A DNA stretch of 64,000 nt from MWBV01 sp964608765 (lineage in GTDB: Archaea; Nanobdellota; Nanobdellia; Pacearchaeales; GW2011-AR1): positions 9,932-73,931 of the forward strand of contig CAZSPD010000004.1 in NCBI GenBank assembly GCA_964608765.1. The letters are read 5' to 3'. Below, piece by piece: positions 53,642 through 62,298 of the stretch (its first letter is position 1; each line of letters starts with the position of its first letter). A program made the translations under genes and the position numbers. The notes below the pieces were generated by a model. That model did no database searches. It was not told the origin of the DNA and worked only from the letters and a program-made list of their open reading frames with translations.

Positions 53642-54790
53642 ATGGAAAAGAGGAAGTTGATGTTATTATCTTCTGTACTTTCTGTTATTTTAATTTTAAT
53701 GATTGTCACACTTGTTTCTAGTGGCTTAATTTATACTGGAAAAGCAATACAAAAACCATGCACGTGTGCATCTTATGGATATAAATGTGGATATCAAACT
53801 ATTTGTGGAAAAACTGAGAACTGTGGAACTTGTTCTTCAGGATATTCTTGTGCAGCAAATGGAACGTGTATAAAACTCTGTTCACCTGAGACAAATAATC
53901 AATTTTGTTCAAGATTAGGTAAGAATTGTGGAAGTGTTACAGGAGTAGATAATTGTGGTAGTTCAAGAACAACTACTTGTGGTTCATGTGCTTCAAATCA
54001 AATGTGTACTAATGGACTTTGCACTCAAAATTGTACACCTGAATCTAATACTCAATTTTGTTCAAGATTAGGTAAGAATTGTGGAAGTGTTACAGGAGTA
54101 GATAATTGTGGTAGTTCAAGAACAACTACTTGTGGTTCATGTGCTTCAAATCAAATGTGTACTAATGGACTTTGCACTCAAAATTGTACACCTGAATCTA
54201 ATACTCAATTTTGTTCAAGATTAGGTAAGAATTGTGGAAGTGTTACAGGATATAATAATTGTGGAAAACTAATTACAACTGATTGCGGTGTGTGTAAAGG
54301 AGGAAGTGTGTGTCAGGATGGAAAGTGTACTAATTGCTCAGCTACATGTGCTTCACTAGGATTCCAGTGTGGGGTTTACAATATTTGTAATAAAACACTT
54401 AATTGTGGAGCTTGTCCTTCAGGATATACTTGTAATTCTGGAAATGGTACATGTGTAAAATCAGTGTGTATTCCAGGAAATTGTAGTTCACTAGGTAAAA
54501 ATTGTGGAACAGTTTCAGATGGATGTGGAAAAATAATAAATTGTGGAACATGTATTTTACCTGCAACATGTGGGGGAAGTGGTGTATCTAATGTGTGTGG
54601 ATGTACTGCTGAGACAAATATTCAATTTTGTTCAAGATTAGGTAAGAATTGTGGAAGTGTTACAGCATATAATAATTGTGGTACATTAAGAACAATTAAT
54701 TGTGGAGTGTGTTTAAATGGATATACTTGTAAAGATAGTGTGTGTTCAAAAGGTAGTGGATTAATTGATTTTTTAAAGAGAATATTTTAA
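53642..54790 (+). CDS. Cys-rich repeat surface protein, type II orientation
   Basis: A 382-residue protein with an N-terminal membrane anchor (about 7-29) and an extracellular part made of Cys-rich repeats of the form CSRLGKNCGSVTG ... NCG ... CGSC ... C ... GLC. Two units are identical at DNA level (153 bp each), with more divergent units before and after. Such disulfide ladders suit an extended stalk or adhesin. A single related module ends the pilin at 5201-5923. There is no C-terminal anchor. A TATA element precedes the start at 53642. Confidence 0.75.
   Translation: MEKRKLMLLSSVLSVILILMIVTLVSSGLIYTGKAIQKPCTCASYGYKCGYQTICGKTENCGTCSSGYSCAANGTCIKLCSPETNNQFCSRLGKNCGSVTGVDNCGSSRTTTCGSCASNQMCTNGLCTQNCTPESNTQFCSRLGKNCGSVTGVDNCGSSRTTTCGSCASNQMCTNGLCTQNCTPESNTQFCSRLGKNCGSVTGYNNCGKLITTDCGVCKGGSVCQDGKCTNCSATCASLGFQCGVYNICNKTLNCGACPSGYTCNSGNGTCVKSVCIPGNCSSLGKNCGTVSDGCGKIINCGTCILPATCGGSGVSNVCGCTAETNIQFCSRLGKNCGSVTAYNNCGTLRTINCGVCLNGYTCKDSVCSKGSGLIDFLKRIF
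53906..54270 (+). repeat. 153-bp in-frame tandem repeats
   Basis: Units at 53906-54058 and 54059-54211 appear identical at DNA level through most of their length, and a third begins at 54212 and diverges near 54250. Each encodes 51 residues with eight cysteines. Identity at synonymous sites implies recent expansion or gene conversion. Confidence 0.9.
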
Positions 54791-54791
54791 T

Positions 54792-55499
54792 TTACTTTTT
54801 CTTTTTTATAGATTTTTTCTTAGGTGTTGTTTTCTTTGCTGGTGCTTTTTTTGCTGTTTTTTTAGTTGATTTTACAGGTTTTTTTGCTGTTTTCTTAGGT
54901 GTTGTTTTCTTTGCTGTACTTTTGGTTTTTCTCACTTTTCTTGAAAATATTCCAACGAGTCTATCATCTAATTTATCATCTGGGACTTTTCTTTTTAACC
55001 TTTGACTAAGAACACTTCTTCTTAAAATATCTTCAATTTGTTCTGTAACTTTAAACATATTCTTTTTAGCTCTTTTTCTTAAAGCTTCAAATAATTCATC
55101 ATCTAAAAATAAAGTTATATGCCTTCCACCAACTTCTTTTGTGAATTTTTCAGTGTAAGGTTCACTTGAAGGAGTGTAACCGTAGATAGGCTTGTCTTCA
55201 ATTGTTCTTCTTATATTAATTAAACCTTGATTTAATTCTTCATCTCTTCTTATTGCACTTTCTTCTTCAGGTGTTTTTTCTCTTACTTTTCTTAATTCTT
55301 GTTTAGATTTACTCTCTTTTTTTACAGGTTTTTTATCTGTAGTCTTTTTATTTACAGATTTTTTATTTGCTGCCTTAAATGCTTTGTCAATCTCTTTTTC
55401 AGGCCATCTTTTATCTAAGAGACTTTGTTTTATAACTTCATCTTTGAATCCTCTTCTTCTTGCTTCAATAATATATTCAATAAATTTTTCTAGTTCCAT
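54792..55499 (-). CDS. Ribbon-helix-helix-like protein with lysine-rich H1-like tail
   Basis: A 235-residue cytoplasmic protein with three parts: an N-terminal W-A-G-L-W-type helical motif (3-42: FIEYIIEARRRGFKDEVIKQ, then RWPEKEIDKAFK), a ribbon-helix-helix-like region (about 126-163: RHITLFLDDELFEALRKRAK, VTEQIEDILRRSV) and a tail of AKKTTPKK-type repeats (about 192-235). The composition points to an abundant DNA-binding, chromatin-like protein. It ends 2 nt from the convergent Cys-rich repeat gene. Confidence 0.6.
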   Translation of the reverse strand: MELEKFIEYIIEARRRGFKDEVIKQSLLDKRWPEKEIDKAFKAANKKSVNKKTTDKKPVKKESKSKQELRKVREKTPEEESAIRRDEELNQGLINIRRTIEDKPIYGYTPSSEPYTEKFTKEVGGRHITLFLDDELFEALRKRAKKNMFKVTEQIEDILRRSVLSQRLKRKVPDDKLDDRLVGIFSRKVRKTKSTAKKTTPKKTAKKPVKSTKKTAKKAPAKKTTPKKKSIKKKK

Positions 55500-55555
55500 T
55501 TTTACACTCTTTTATTATTTATATGTGGAATTATGCCTATAATAACCTTACTTTT

Positions 55556-55858
55556 TTACTTTGTTGTTGTTTTGCTTCCAATGTATACTTTTTGAACAGC
55601 AAAACTTTTGTATATTCCTTCTAAAATATCAGTTCCAGCATATCCTGCTAATAGTGATAATCTATAATCAAAATTAAATATTAATCCTGTAAATGTACCT
55701 ATTATTACTGCAACAAGAACAGTAATTCCATAGTATCCCCATAAGATTTTTCTTCTTAAAGAAAGAGCTTTGAGTAAACCAACAATTCCTCGTGTTAAAC
55801 CACCTAAACCTCCAAGTAATGCAGGATAAAGTATAGCTGAGACTTGTTCTGTAACCAT
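55556..55858 (-). CDS. Small membrane protein, Gly-rich with two or three helices
   Basis: A 100-residue protein with hydrophobic stretches (about 7-27 with LYPALLGGLGGLTRGIVGL, 40-62 and 66-80). No family recognised. It starts 56 nt upstream of the lysine-tailed protein gene on the same strand, and a GGTGAT before the ATG could be a weak ribosome-binding site. Confidence 0.5.
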   Translation of the reverse strand: MVTEQVSAILYPALLGGLGGLTRGIVGLLKALSLRRKILWGYYGITVLVAVIIGTFTGLIFNFDYRLSLLAGYAGTDILEGIYKSFAVQKVYIGSKTTTK

Positions 55859-55957
55859 ATCACCTCTTTTCCACTAAACCTCTCTGTTTGGGTTCAACCT
55901 CTTAGTTTAATTTAAGATTTTGTATTTTATAAATTTGTTTATTTTAATTTAAGGCAG

Positions 55958-57400
55958 TTATATTTTAGTTTTTTCAAGTTTAGGTCCTTCTGGTGTATCT
56001 AATATTGCATATCCTTTTTCCAGTATTTCATCTCTTATTTTATCTGCATCTTTATATTTTTTTAATTTTCTAAATTCTTCTCTTTTTTCAAGTAATTTTT
56101 TTAATTCAGAATTTATTTGGATTTTTTCTTTTTTAATTTCACTTAGTTTTAATCCAAATACTTTATCAAAGTCTAAGATTAAAGTGTATTTTTCTGAATT
56201 TGAGAGAAGAGAATCTGAAAGCATATTCCACATTAGTGCAAGTGCTTTAGGTGTATTTAAGTCATTAAATACACTTTCTTTAAATTCATTAAGATAAGAT
56301 TTTCCATTTTTACTTAATTCAGTTAATTCAATTATTTTAGGATTATCTTCTTTTATTTCAAGTATTTTATTTTTGAGTCTTTGCATTGAATTAGATGCAC
56401 TCTTTAAAACATCTTCTCCAAAAATAAGTCTTTTTCTGTATAAAACACCTAAGCATAAGTATCTGTAATCTATTGGAGTAAATCCTTTTTCTTTTATTGT
56501 ATCTAAGTTAATTACATTTCCTAAAGATTTACTCATTTTTTCTTGTTCACCTAAAACTAAAAATTCAGAATGTACCCAGTAATTAACAAATTTCTTTCCT
56601 GTAGATGATTCAGATTGAGCTATTTCATTTGTGTGATGTATTGGTATGTGATCAATTCCTCCTGTGTGAATATCAAAGTTTTTACCAAGATATTTCATTG
56701 ACATTGCAGAACACTCAATGTGCCAACCAGGAAACCCTTTTCCCCAGGGTGAGTCCCATTCCATATCTCTTTTTTCTTCAGGATTTGAAAATTTCCATAA
56801 TGCAAAATCTGTTTTATTTTTCTTTTCACCTACATCAATTCTTTTTCCTGCTTGGAGCCCTTTAATATTAAGTTTAGCAAATTTACTATATTCTTTAAAT
56901 TTAGAAGTATCAAAGTAAATACCATCACTTGTTTTGTAAGTGTATGATTTTTTTTCAAGTGATTTAACAAGTTCTATTTGTTCTTTAATGTGGTCTGTTG
57001 CATTACACACAATCTGTGGCTTTAAGATGTTTAATTCTTTTGAGTCTTTAAAGAATAAATCAGTGTATTTTTTAGAAATGTCCCATGCACTCATTCTTTC
57101 TTCTCGTGCTGATTTTTGCATTTTATCTTCTCCACTATCAGCATCAGAAGTTAAATGTCCAACATCTGTAATATTCATAACATGAGTTACTTTGTAATTA
57201 TAATATTCTAAAATTCTTCTCAATGTGTCTGCAAAAATATAAGCTCTCATATTTCCTAAGTGAGCTCTTCCATATACTGTTGGCCCACACGAGTACATTC
57301 CAATTTCACCTTTTTTTATTGGCTTTATTTCTTCAATTTTTCTTGAGAGAGTATTAAAAATTTTCATCTTTAGATTTTTACTAGAGTTTTTAGTTACCAT
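55958..57400 (-). CDS. cysS: Cysteinyl-tRNA synthetase
   Basis: This class Ia synthetase charges tRNA-Cys. Among its 480 residues one sees MYSCGPTVYGRAHLGNMRAY (29-48), with the zinc-binding Cys and the HIGH-equivalent HLGN, GWHIECSAMSMKYLG and the HTGGIDHIPIHHTNE zinc region, and the KMSKSLGN ATP signature. The C-terminal region is close in length to that of other archaeal CysRS. An ATG 33 nt downstream (MKIFNTLSRK) is an alternative start. Upstream is T-rich low-complexity DNA (57440-57530) shared with the divergent nuclease gene. Confidence 0.95.
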   Translation of the reverse strand: MVTKNSSKNLKMKIFNTLSRKIEEIKPIKKGEIGMYSCGPTVYGRAHLGNMRAYIFADTLRRILEYYNYKVTHVMNITDVGHLTSDADSGEDKMQKSAREERMSAWDISKKYTDLFFKDSKELNILKPQIVCNATDHIKEQIELVKSLEKKSYTYKTSDGIYFDTSKFKEYSKFAKLNIKGLQAGKRIDVGEKKNKTDFALWKFSNPEEKRDMEWDSPWGKGFPGWHIECSAMSMKYLGKNFDIHTGGIDHIPIHHTNEIAQSESSTGKKFVNYWVHSEFLVLGEQEKMSKSLGNVINLDTIKEKGFTPIDYRYLCLGVLYRKRLIFGEDVLKSASNSMQRLKNKILEIKEDNPKIIELTELSKNGKSYLNEFKESVFNDLNTPKALALMWNMLSDSLLSNSEKYTLILDFDKVFGLKLSEIKKEKIQINSELKKLLEKREEFRKLKKYKDADKIRDEILEKGYAILDTPEGPKLEKTKI

Positions 57401-57577
57401 ATACTATAATCTTAAATGTTATTTTTATACTTATTTATTTGATTTATTAGGTTTATTTTTGATTTGTTTTGATTTATTTAGATTTGTTTTTGGTTTATTT
57501 TTGATTTACTTGGAATTTATTTATCTAAAAAATAGAGTATCATTAAGTTTAAATTACTTGTTTTCCAGATATATTTT

Positions 57578-58048
57578 ATGGTAAAACTTTCAAGGCAAGT
57601 TTTAATAATTTTAATGTTCTTAAGTTTAGGACTTATGATTTTTCTTATTATGATTATTTTTCCAAATCATAAACCTCCTGAAATAATGGATATTTGTGAA
57701 GATAATCCTAATTATGTTGTAAGAGTTATTGATGGAGATACATTTGAAATATGTTCAGGAGATAAAATAAGAATGCTTTGTGTAGATACTCCTGAAAGAG
57801 GGAAAGAAGGATATGAAGAAGCAAAATTCCTTTTAGAAGATGCAATCTTACATAAGACTGTTCAATTAAAAGCATCTAATTATAATGGCCCAGATAAAGA
57901 TAAATATGGTAGACTTTTAAGATGGGTTTATATTGAAGATGAAGAAGATTCAACAAAGCAAATACTCATAAATAGGTATGTACTTGAAGAAGGACACGGG
58001 GATATTTTAATTATTCCTCCTGAGACTTGTGATGAAGTTAGTGATTAA
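57578..58048 (+). CDS. Membrane-anchored staphylococcal-nuclease-like (SNc) endonuclease
   Basis: A 156-residue protein with an N-terminal helix (about 7-28) and an SNase domain: VIDGDTFEI (Asp54), IRMLCVDTPER (Arg66, Asp70, Glu73) and DKYGRLLR (Arg112). All residues corresponding to the nuclease active site are present, so a calcium-dependent DNA/RNA hydrolase is expected, displayed on the cell surface. For a DPANN cell with limited biosynthesis it could help scavenge nucleotides; that is inference. Confidence 0.88.
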   Translation: MVKLSRQVLIILMFLSLGLMIFLIMIIFPNHKPPEIMDICEDNPNYVVRVIDGDTFEICSGDKIRMLCVDTPERGKEGYEEAKFLLEDAILHKTVQLKASNYNGPDKDKYGRLLRWVYIEDEEDSTKQILINRYVLEEGHGDILIIPPETCDEVSD

Positions 58049-58060
58049 TATTAATCAAAA

Positions 58061-59383
58061 TTACTTTTTACTTTTCTTTTTCTTACCTTCTATTTTATCT
58101 TTCTTTTTTATGAATATTGTTAAGTAAGTTACTCCTGTAACAAATTGTCCTACTAAGTAAGCATATGCAATTCCCATTAATCCGTGGCTCTTAAGAAGTA
58201 TGAAACTAAGAGATAAAATTACAGCAGAACTAATAATACTTCTTATCATAATTGCCCAAACCATTTTCTTTATCTTAAATATACTACTAAACACTGCATT
58301 AACTGAAACTAATATTGCACTTAGTGACATTATTTTTAAGAATTTTAATCCTTGAAGAGAGTATTCTTTACCAAATGCTCCAAGTATAAAGTGTCCAAAT
58401 AAGAATGTTAAAAGTATTGCAGGAATTAATAGAATTGAAATAATCCAGGTTGATTTTATAATATTTTTCTTAAGGTTCTTTGTGCTTGCACTTCCTTCAG
58501 CAAATAAAGAATTAGTTGTTGCATTAGGTATAACAAATAATAAATTTACAATTTGCATTGCCATAAAATAATAGGCTGTCATCTCTGGATTAAGTGTATT
58601 TGTAATTACTAGAGGCATTAACATTGCTGCTAATCCCCCAATAAATCCAGCTAAATATAATACAAATGAGAATTTTCCTATTTTAGTTATTACATTATCA
58701 TAAAATACAAGTTTAGGTCTATAGTGGAATTTATAGATTAATATGAAAAACACAACACCAAATCCAATAAATGCAGCTGTCATGTATGCACTAAATATTC
58801 CAAATGCACCCATAATTCCTAATGAGAAGAATATAAACGGTAAAATAAGTTTAATAACACTAAATATAGTATTTTTTACTAAAACAAATTTAGCACTTCT
58901 AAATGCTACAAATACACTCTCAATCATGATGCTTGAGGAGTAGATTACCATAAAGAAAATAAAAGCAAAACTCATGAGAATATTCTCTTTTATGAATATT
59001 AATTTAGGTGAGAATTTTTCTAAACCTAAAAGAAAAATACTTGAAACAATAATTGTTAGTAAAGCAACCAGTGTGAAACAAGTATTTATTTTATTATTTT
59101 TATCTTTTGCTCGTGGAAGATATCTTATTAGTCCTGTACTTAATCCTAGTCCTGCAATACTTGTTATTAATCCCATAACTGAAATTATTGTTGTTGCTAA
59201 TCCAATATCATTAGCTGTGAATAATCTGGCACATATAAGCCAGAAAAAAAACCCAAATGCAGCCATAATACCTGAACTTATCATAAGGTAGATTGAATTT
59301 TTATATAGAGAATCTTTCATTAATTTATTGTATTTATCTTTTAAGAATCCATTTTTTAGGCTTTTTTTATTAGTGGTTTTCAT
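58061..59383 (-). CDS. Polysaccharide flippase (Wzx/MATE-like, oligosaccharide transporter)
   Basis: A 440-residue integral membrane protein with about 12-14 helices, a basic N-terminus and a basic C-terminal tail. YLMISSGIMAAFGFFFWLI and ARLFTANDIGLATTIISVMG near the start are typical of polysaccharide-biosynthesis flippases, and GLGLSTGLIRYLPRAKD follows. It would move lipid-linked glycan to the cell surface and so complement the glycosyltransferase cluster at 30-39 kb, although it is 19 kb away. Confidence 0.85.
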   Translation of the reverse strand: MKTTNKKSLKNGFLKDKYNKLMKDSLYKNSIYLMISSGIMAAFGFFFWLICARLFTANDIGLATTIISVMGLITSIAGLGLSTGLIRYLPRAKDKNNKINTCFTLVALLTIIVSSIFLLGLEKFSPKLIFIKENILMSFAFIFFMVIYSSSIMIESVFVAFRSAKFVLVKNTIFSVIKLILPFIFFSLGIMGAFGIFSAYMTAAFIGFGVVFFILIYKFHYRPKLVFYDNVITKIGKFSFVLYLAGFIGGLAAMLMPLVITNTLNPEMTAYYFMAMQIVNLLFVIPNATTNSLFAEGSASTKNLKKNIIKSTWIISILLIPAILLTFLFGHFILGAFGKEYSLQGLKFLKIMSLSAILVSVNAVFSSIFKIKKMVWAIMIRSIISSAVILSLSFILLKSHGLMGIAYAYLVGQFVTGVTYLTIFIKKKDKIEGKKKKSKK

Positions 59384-59420
59384 AAATTATATACAAAAAT
59401 GTTGCTTTTAAAGCTAACTT

Positions 59421-59927
59421 TTAGAAATTACCCTGCTTACACCACTCTGTGTTCATGCATTGCTTAAATAAGTTTAATTTAACTTTTCTTGGAAGAGAAT
59501 TAACTACTTTTAATCCAGCTTCTTTAAGATTTCCTTTTTCAATTAAATCAAATATTTTATTAAATTTCTTTTTAGTTATTTTAATCTTAAAATCTGCTTT
59601 TTTATTAGGTTCACCTATTATTACTTTATTTAATTCATAATCATATTCAAGATAGTAAGATGCTTTATCTATAATTAATTCAGCTGAATTATATTTTGAA
59701 TCTTTTATGAATTGAGTGTATTTTTCATCACTATTTACAATATCAATTATACCTTCTATGAAAATATCTAAGAATTGTTTTTCAGTTATTTGGTTTTTAG
59801 TTTCTAAGCTAAGTGAAACTTCTCCTGTAATACTATTTTCTTTAATAAGTGGTGTTAAATAAAAGAATATCATTAAAATAGCTACTGTTATTATTGCTAT
59901 AAGAATGATTTTAGGCCTCTTTCTCAT
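59421..59927 (-). CDS. Hypothetical membrane-anchored protein
   Basis: A 168-residue protein with a signal anchor (about 6-26) and an extracellular charged domain. DFKIKITKKKFNKIFDLIEK followed by NLKEAGLKVVNSLPRKVKLN recalls SCP2-like sterol-carrier folds (a beta strand then helix with ADFKIxxxxxxxxxxxxG), but this is only a resemblance. It is 37 nt upstream of the flippase gene on the same strand. Confidence 0.5.
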   Translation of the reverse strand: MRKRPKIILIAIITVAILMIFFYLTPLIKENSITGEVSLSLETKNQITEKQFLDIFIEGIIDIVNSDEKYTQFIKDSKYNSAELIIDKASYYLEYDYELNKVIIGEPNKKADFKIKITKKKFNKIFDLIEKGNLKEAGLKVVNSLPRKVKLNLFKQCMNTEWCKQGNF

Positions 59928-60020
59928 ACAACCTTATTAGTGATTTAGAGTTTTTAAAGATATATTACTTTGGATATTTACATTTGATTGTTTAATTTTA
60001 ATTTAATATAAATAAAATAA

Positions 60021-60422
60021 TTATATCCAGTAATTTGTTTCAATTATCAGTTTATCCATTATTAAATGTACTATTATACCTACTATAAAAAATACTAGTG
60101 ATAAAATAGAATTTGCAAATGTTTTCTTTTCAATTTTTTTGAAACTATATAATACTACCAGAATTATCCAAATTGAAATAACTAAAATTATCCAATTAAT
60201 TGGATTGTGACTAAATTTTGCAAGAGGCATAAACCAATTATTAGTCATTATAATTCCAGGATTTAGTGATCTTTGCCTTATCCCAGTTATTCCGAAACTA
60301 ATTAAATCAGGAATAAGATGTCCAATACCAAATGCTGCACCATAATACCATTTTTTAGAGAATATCCAGATTCCTATTCCTACTATAAGCACAACAGCTA
60401 AATGAGTTGTTAATCCTGCCAT
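60021..60422 (-). CDS. Membrane protein, predicted metal-dependent hydrolase-like (DUF457/YdjM-like)
   Basis: A 133-residue integral membrane protein with about four helices. MAGLTTHLAVVLIVG at the start, GIGHLIPDLISFG (about 32-44) and a late HLIMDKLI carry the H...HxxxD type polar residues within membrane segments that characterise the YdjM/DUF457 family. It is shorter than typical members, so the assignment is tentative. Confidence 0.5.
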   Translation of the reverse strand: MAGLTTHLAVVLIVGIGIWIFSKKWYYGAAFGIGHLIPDLISFGITGIRQRSLNPGIIMTNNWFMPLAKFSHNPINWIILVISIWIILVVLYSFKKIEKKTFANSILSLVFFIVGIIVHLIMDKLIIETNYWI

Positions 60423-60495
60423 TAGTATATTTATTTTAGAAGGTTTTTAAAGCTTTAATTAAATAATCAAAAGAAGGAATTTTATTTTTAAGAAC

Positions 60496-61092
60496 TTATT
60501 TTCTTCTAACTACAAAGAAAATTCCTAGTGCACTTATTGCTGTTAATAGTGCAATAATTGTTCCAAATTCAGGAACAACAGGCATTTCTTGATTTTCATT
60601 ATATTCTCCAATTAAACACGCATCAAAGTAACTTACACCTCCAGTATCTCTGATATAACACGTAAGAACATTTTCACCATCTACAACTAGAGAAGTACCT
60701 ATATTGTACTTATATCCATTTAAAGTATTAGCTGGAGCACAATTTTCATGATGAACTGCTTCAACTATTTTAAACCCATTTAAAGTACAACTAAGAACAT
60801 CATTATCTATTGAAATATAGAGTGTTGCATCTTCGAGGTTTGTTCCATTAAAAACACATGTTGCAATAGCATTTGTTTCAATAGGCCAGTTGGTTACAGG
60901 ATATAATCCACATTGAGAACCACCATTATCAGAACCTAATGGTAATCCATTGTCTGGATTTTTATCTGTTGTCCAAGTACAAATATCTGCCCCATTGCAT
61001 CTTTCTGCACTAGCAAATCCAAGGCTTATTAGAATCATACTTGTTATAACCAATAATCCAAATAATTTTTTACTGTGTTTTTTAATTGTCAT
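60496..61092 (-). CDS. Secreted protein with VPEFG sorting tail (1)
   Basis: A 198-residue exported protein: signal peptide (about 1-29, ending GFASA), a Cys-containing beta domain (30-165) and a C-terminal tail VVPEFGTII, a hydrophobic helix and FFVVRRK. The tail has the tripartite form of archaeosortase substrates (signature, helix, basic end). The main domain (CTWTTD, VLTCYIRDTGG) is not recognised. After processing it would be attached to the membrane by the enzyme at 51887-52834; this is inference. Confidence 0.75.
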   Translation of the reverse strand: MTIKKHSKKLFGLLVITSMILISLGFASAERCNGADICTWTTDKNPDNGLPLGSDNGGSQCGLYPVTNWPIETNAIATCVFNGTNLEDATLYISIDNDVLSCTLNGFKIVEAVHHENCAPANTLNGYKYNIGTSLVVDGENVLTCYIRDTGGVSYFDACLIGEYNENQEMPVVPEFGTIIALLTAISALGIFFVVRRK

Positions 61093-61180
61093 AGTATATT
61101 GGATTTGTTGGAGTTTAAAAATATTATTATATTTTAAGAGATACTTGCTAGTTTTTAATCTGTTTTTTAAGAATAAAAAG

Positions 61181-61204
61181 TTAAAAATAATAAAAATAAA
61201 AAAT
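61181..61204 (-). terminator. T-rich terminator
   Basis: After the stop at 61219 the minus strand carries T5-6 runs broken by A, ending the transcript of the second VPEFG protein gene. Confidence 0.5.
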
Positions 61205-61218
61205 TTGTTTTTAGGTAT

Positions 61219-61665
61219 TTATTTTCTTCTCACAATAAAGAAGACCCCTAATGCTCCAAGTGCTGTAACAATTCCAACAATAACTCCGAATTCTGGAACT
61301 AATGGTACATTAACAATACCCACATCTAATTCAATGCCACATGGTATTTCAAATGTCATGTCAATATCTCCAGAATTATCTCCAGTTAGTGAACCTTTTG
61401 TAGCATGTACATATACTGTATCTTCAAGTGCACATTCACTGCAGTCAAAGTTAACAGAATATGCTCCATTAGCAATACTTGTTATGAATTTTGTGTGTTC
61501 ATTACAAGTTACCCAAACTTCAGCACCAACAATTCCATTTTCAACAGTGTTTTGATAGATTGTTCCACCTACAACTGTTTGTGAATTGCATGATTCTTCT
61601 GCACTTACAATTCCCAGGGTCAAAATAACACTCGCCAGGATAAATAGTCCAAATAATTTTTTCAT
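61219..61665 (-). CDS. Secreted protein with VPEFG sorting tail (2), carboxypeptidase-regulatory-like domain
   Basis: A 148-residue exported protein with a signal peptide (about 1-22), one beta-sandwich domain of carboxypeptidase-regulatory/CNA-B-like type (VVGGTIYQNTVENGIVGAEV, then GAYSVNFDCSECALEDTVYV) and the tail VPEFGVIVG ... FFIVRRK. It is closely related to the next gene. An AAAGGAGG sequence about 11-12 nt before the ATG gives a strong ribosome-binding site, and a TATA-like TTTTTAAATATAAAC lies near 61718-61732. Confidence 0.78.
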   Translation of the reverse strand: MKKLFGLFILASVILTLGIVSAEESCNSQTVVGGTIYQNTVENGIVGAEVWVTCNEHTKFITSIANGAYSVNFDCSECALEDTVYVHATKGSLTGDNSGDIDMTFEIPCGIELDVGIVNVPLVPEFGVIVGIVTALGALGVFFIVRRK

Positions 61666-61797
61666 TTGCTTTTTTCCTCCTTTCAGGTCTTCTCGTTAAT
61701 ATAATATTATATGGTGTTTATATTTAAAAACATTATTATAATCTGAAATATACCTCTTTTTTTCTTTCACTCCTTTTGAGTTTTAAAAAACTTGAAA

Positions 61798-61829
61798 TTT
61801 AAAAATAAAAAAATAAAAATTAAATTTTA
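61798..61829 (-). terminator. T-rich terminator of the VPEFG operon
   Basis: Minus-strand T5-7 runs separated by A follow the stop at 61836 and close the operon 62986-61836. Confidence 0.55.
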
Positions 61830-61835
61830 GTGTGC

Positions 61836-62297
61836 TTATTTTCTTCTAACTATAAAGAAAACTCCTAAAGCTCCTAGTGCTGTAACAATACCCACTATAA
61901 CACCAAATTCTGGAACTAATGGTACATTAATTATTCCAATATCTAGTCTTATTCCACATGGGATATCATAAGTCATATCTACTTCACCAGAATTATCTCC
62001 TGTTAATCCATCTTTATATGCATGTACAGTTACTAAATCTTCATAAGTACATACACTACAGTCGAAATTAACAGAGTATGCTCCGTTTGTTCCACTTGTA
62101 GCTGTTTTTGTAGTCCCATTACAAGTTACTTCAACATTAGCACCAACAATTCCGTTTTCAACTACATTTTGGTAGATTGTTCCACCAACAACAGTTTGTG
62201 AAGTACATCCTCCGTGAGTTGGATCATATTGAGCACTAACAAGCCCTACTGTTAAAAGCAAAGCAGCTACTACGAATAAGCTTAATACTTTTTTCAT
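61836..62297 (-). CDS. Secreted protein with VPEFG sorting tail (3), carboxypeptidase-regulatory-like domain
   Basis: A 153-residue paralogue of the protein at 61219 with signal peptide (about 1-22), the same domain (CTSQTVVGGTIYQNVVENGI, GAYSVNFDCSVCTYEDLV) and the tail VPEFGVIVG ... FFIVRRK. Its ATG lies 1 nt after the stop of the previous gene, and its Shine-Dalgarno AGGAGGTC (62306-62313) is formed by the two Arg codons and the Ser codon that end that gene's sorting tail. Translation is therefore likely coupled. Confidence 0.8.
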   Translation of the reverse strand: MKKVLSLFVVAALLLTVGLVSAQYDPTHGGCTSQTVVGGTIYQNVVENGIVGANVEVTCNGTTKTATSGTNGAYSVNFDCSVCTYEDLVTVHAYKDGLTGDNSGEVDMTYDIPCGIRLDIGIINVPLVPEFGVIVGIVTALGALGVFFIVRRK

Positions 62298-62298
62298 C

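Noticed and set aside
53906..54270. CRISPR array
   Set aside because: The repeats are contiguous, in frame and encode Cys-rich protein units; there are no spacers. The 43-bp repeats at 51798 also lack spacers.
57430..57535. GATTTATTT/GTTTATTTTTGATT repeats before cysS and the nuclease gene
   Set aside because: Imperfect AT-only low complexity in a divergent promoter; no regular unit.
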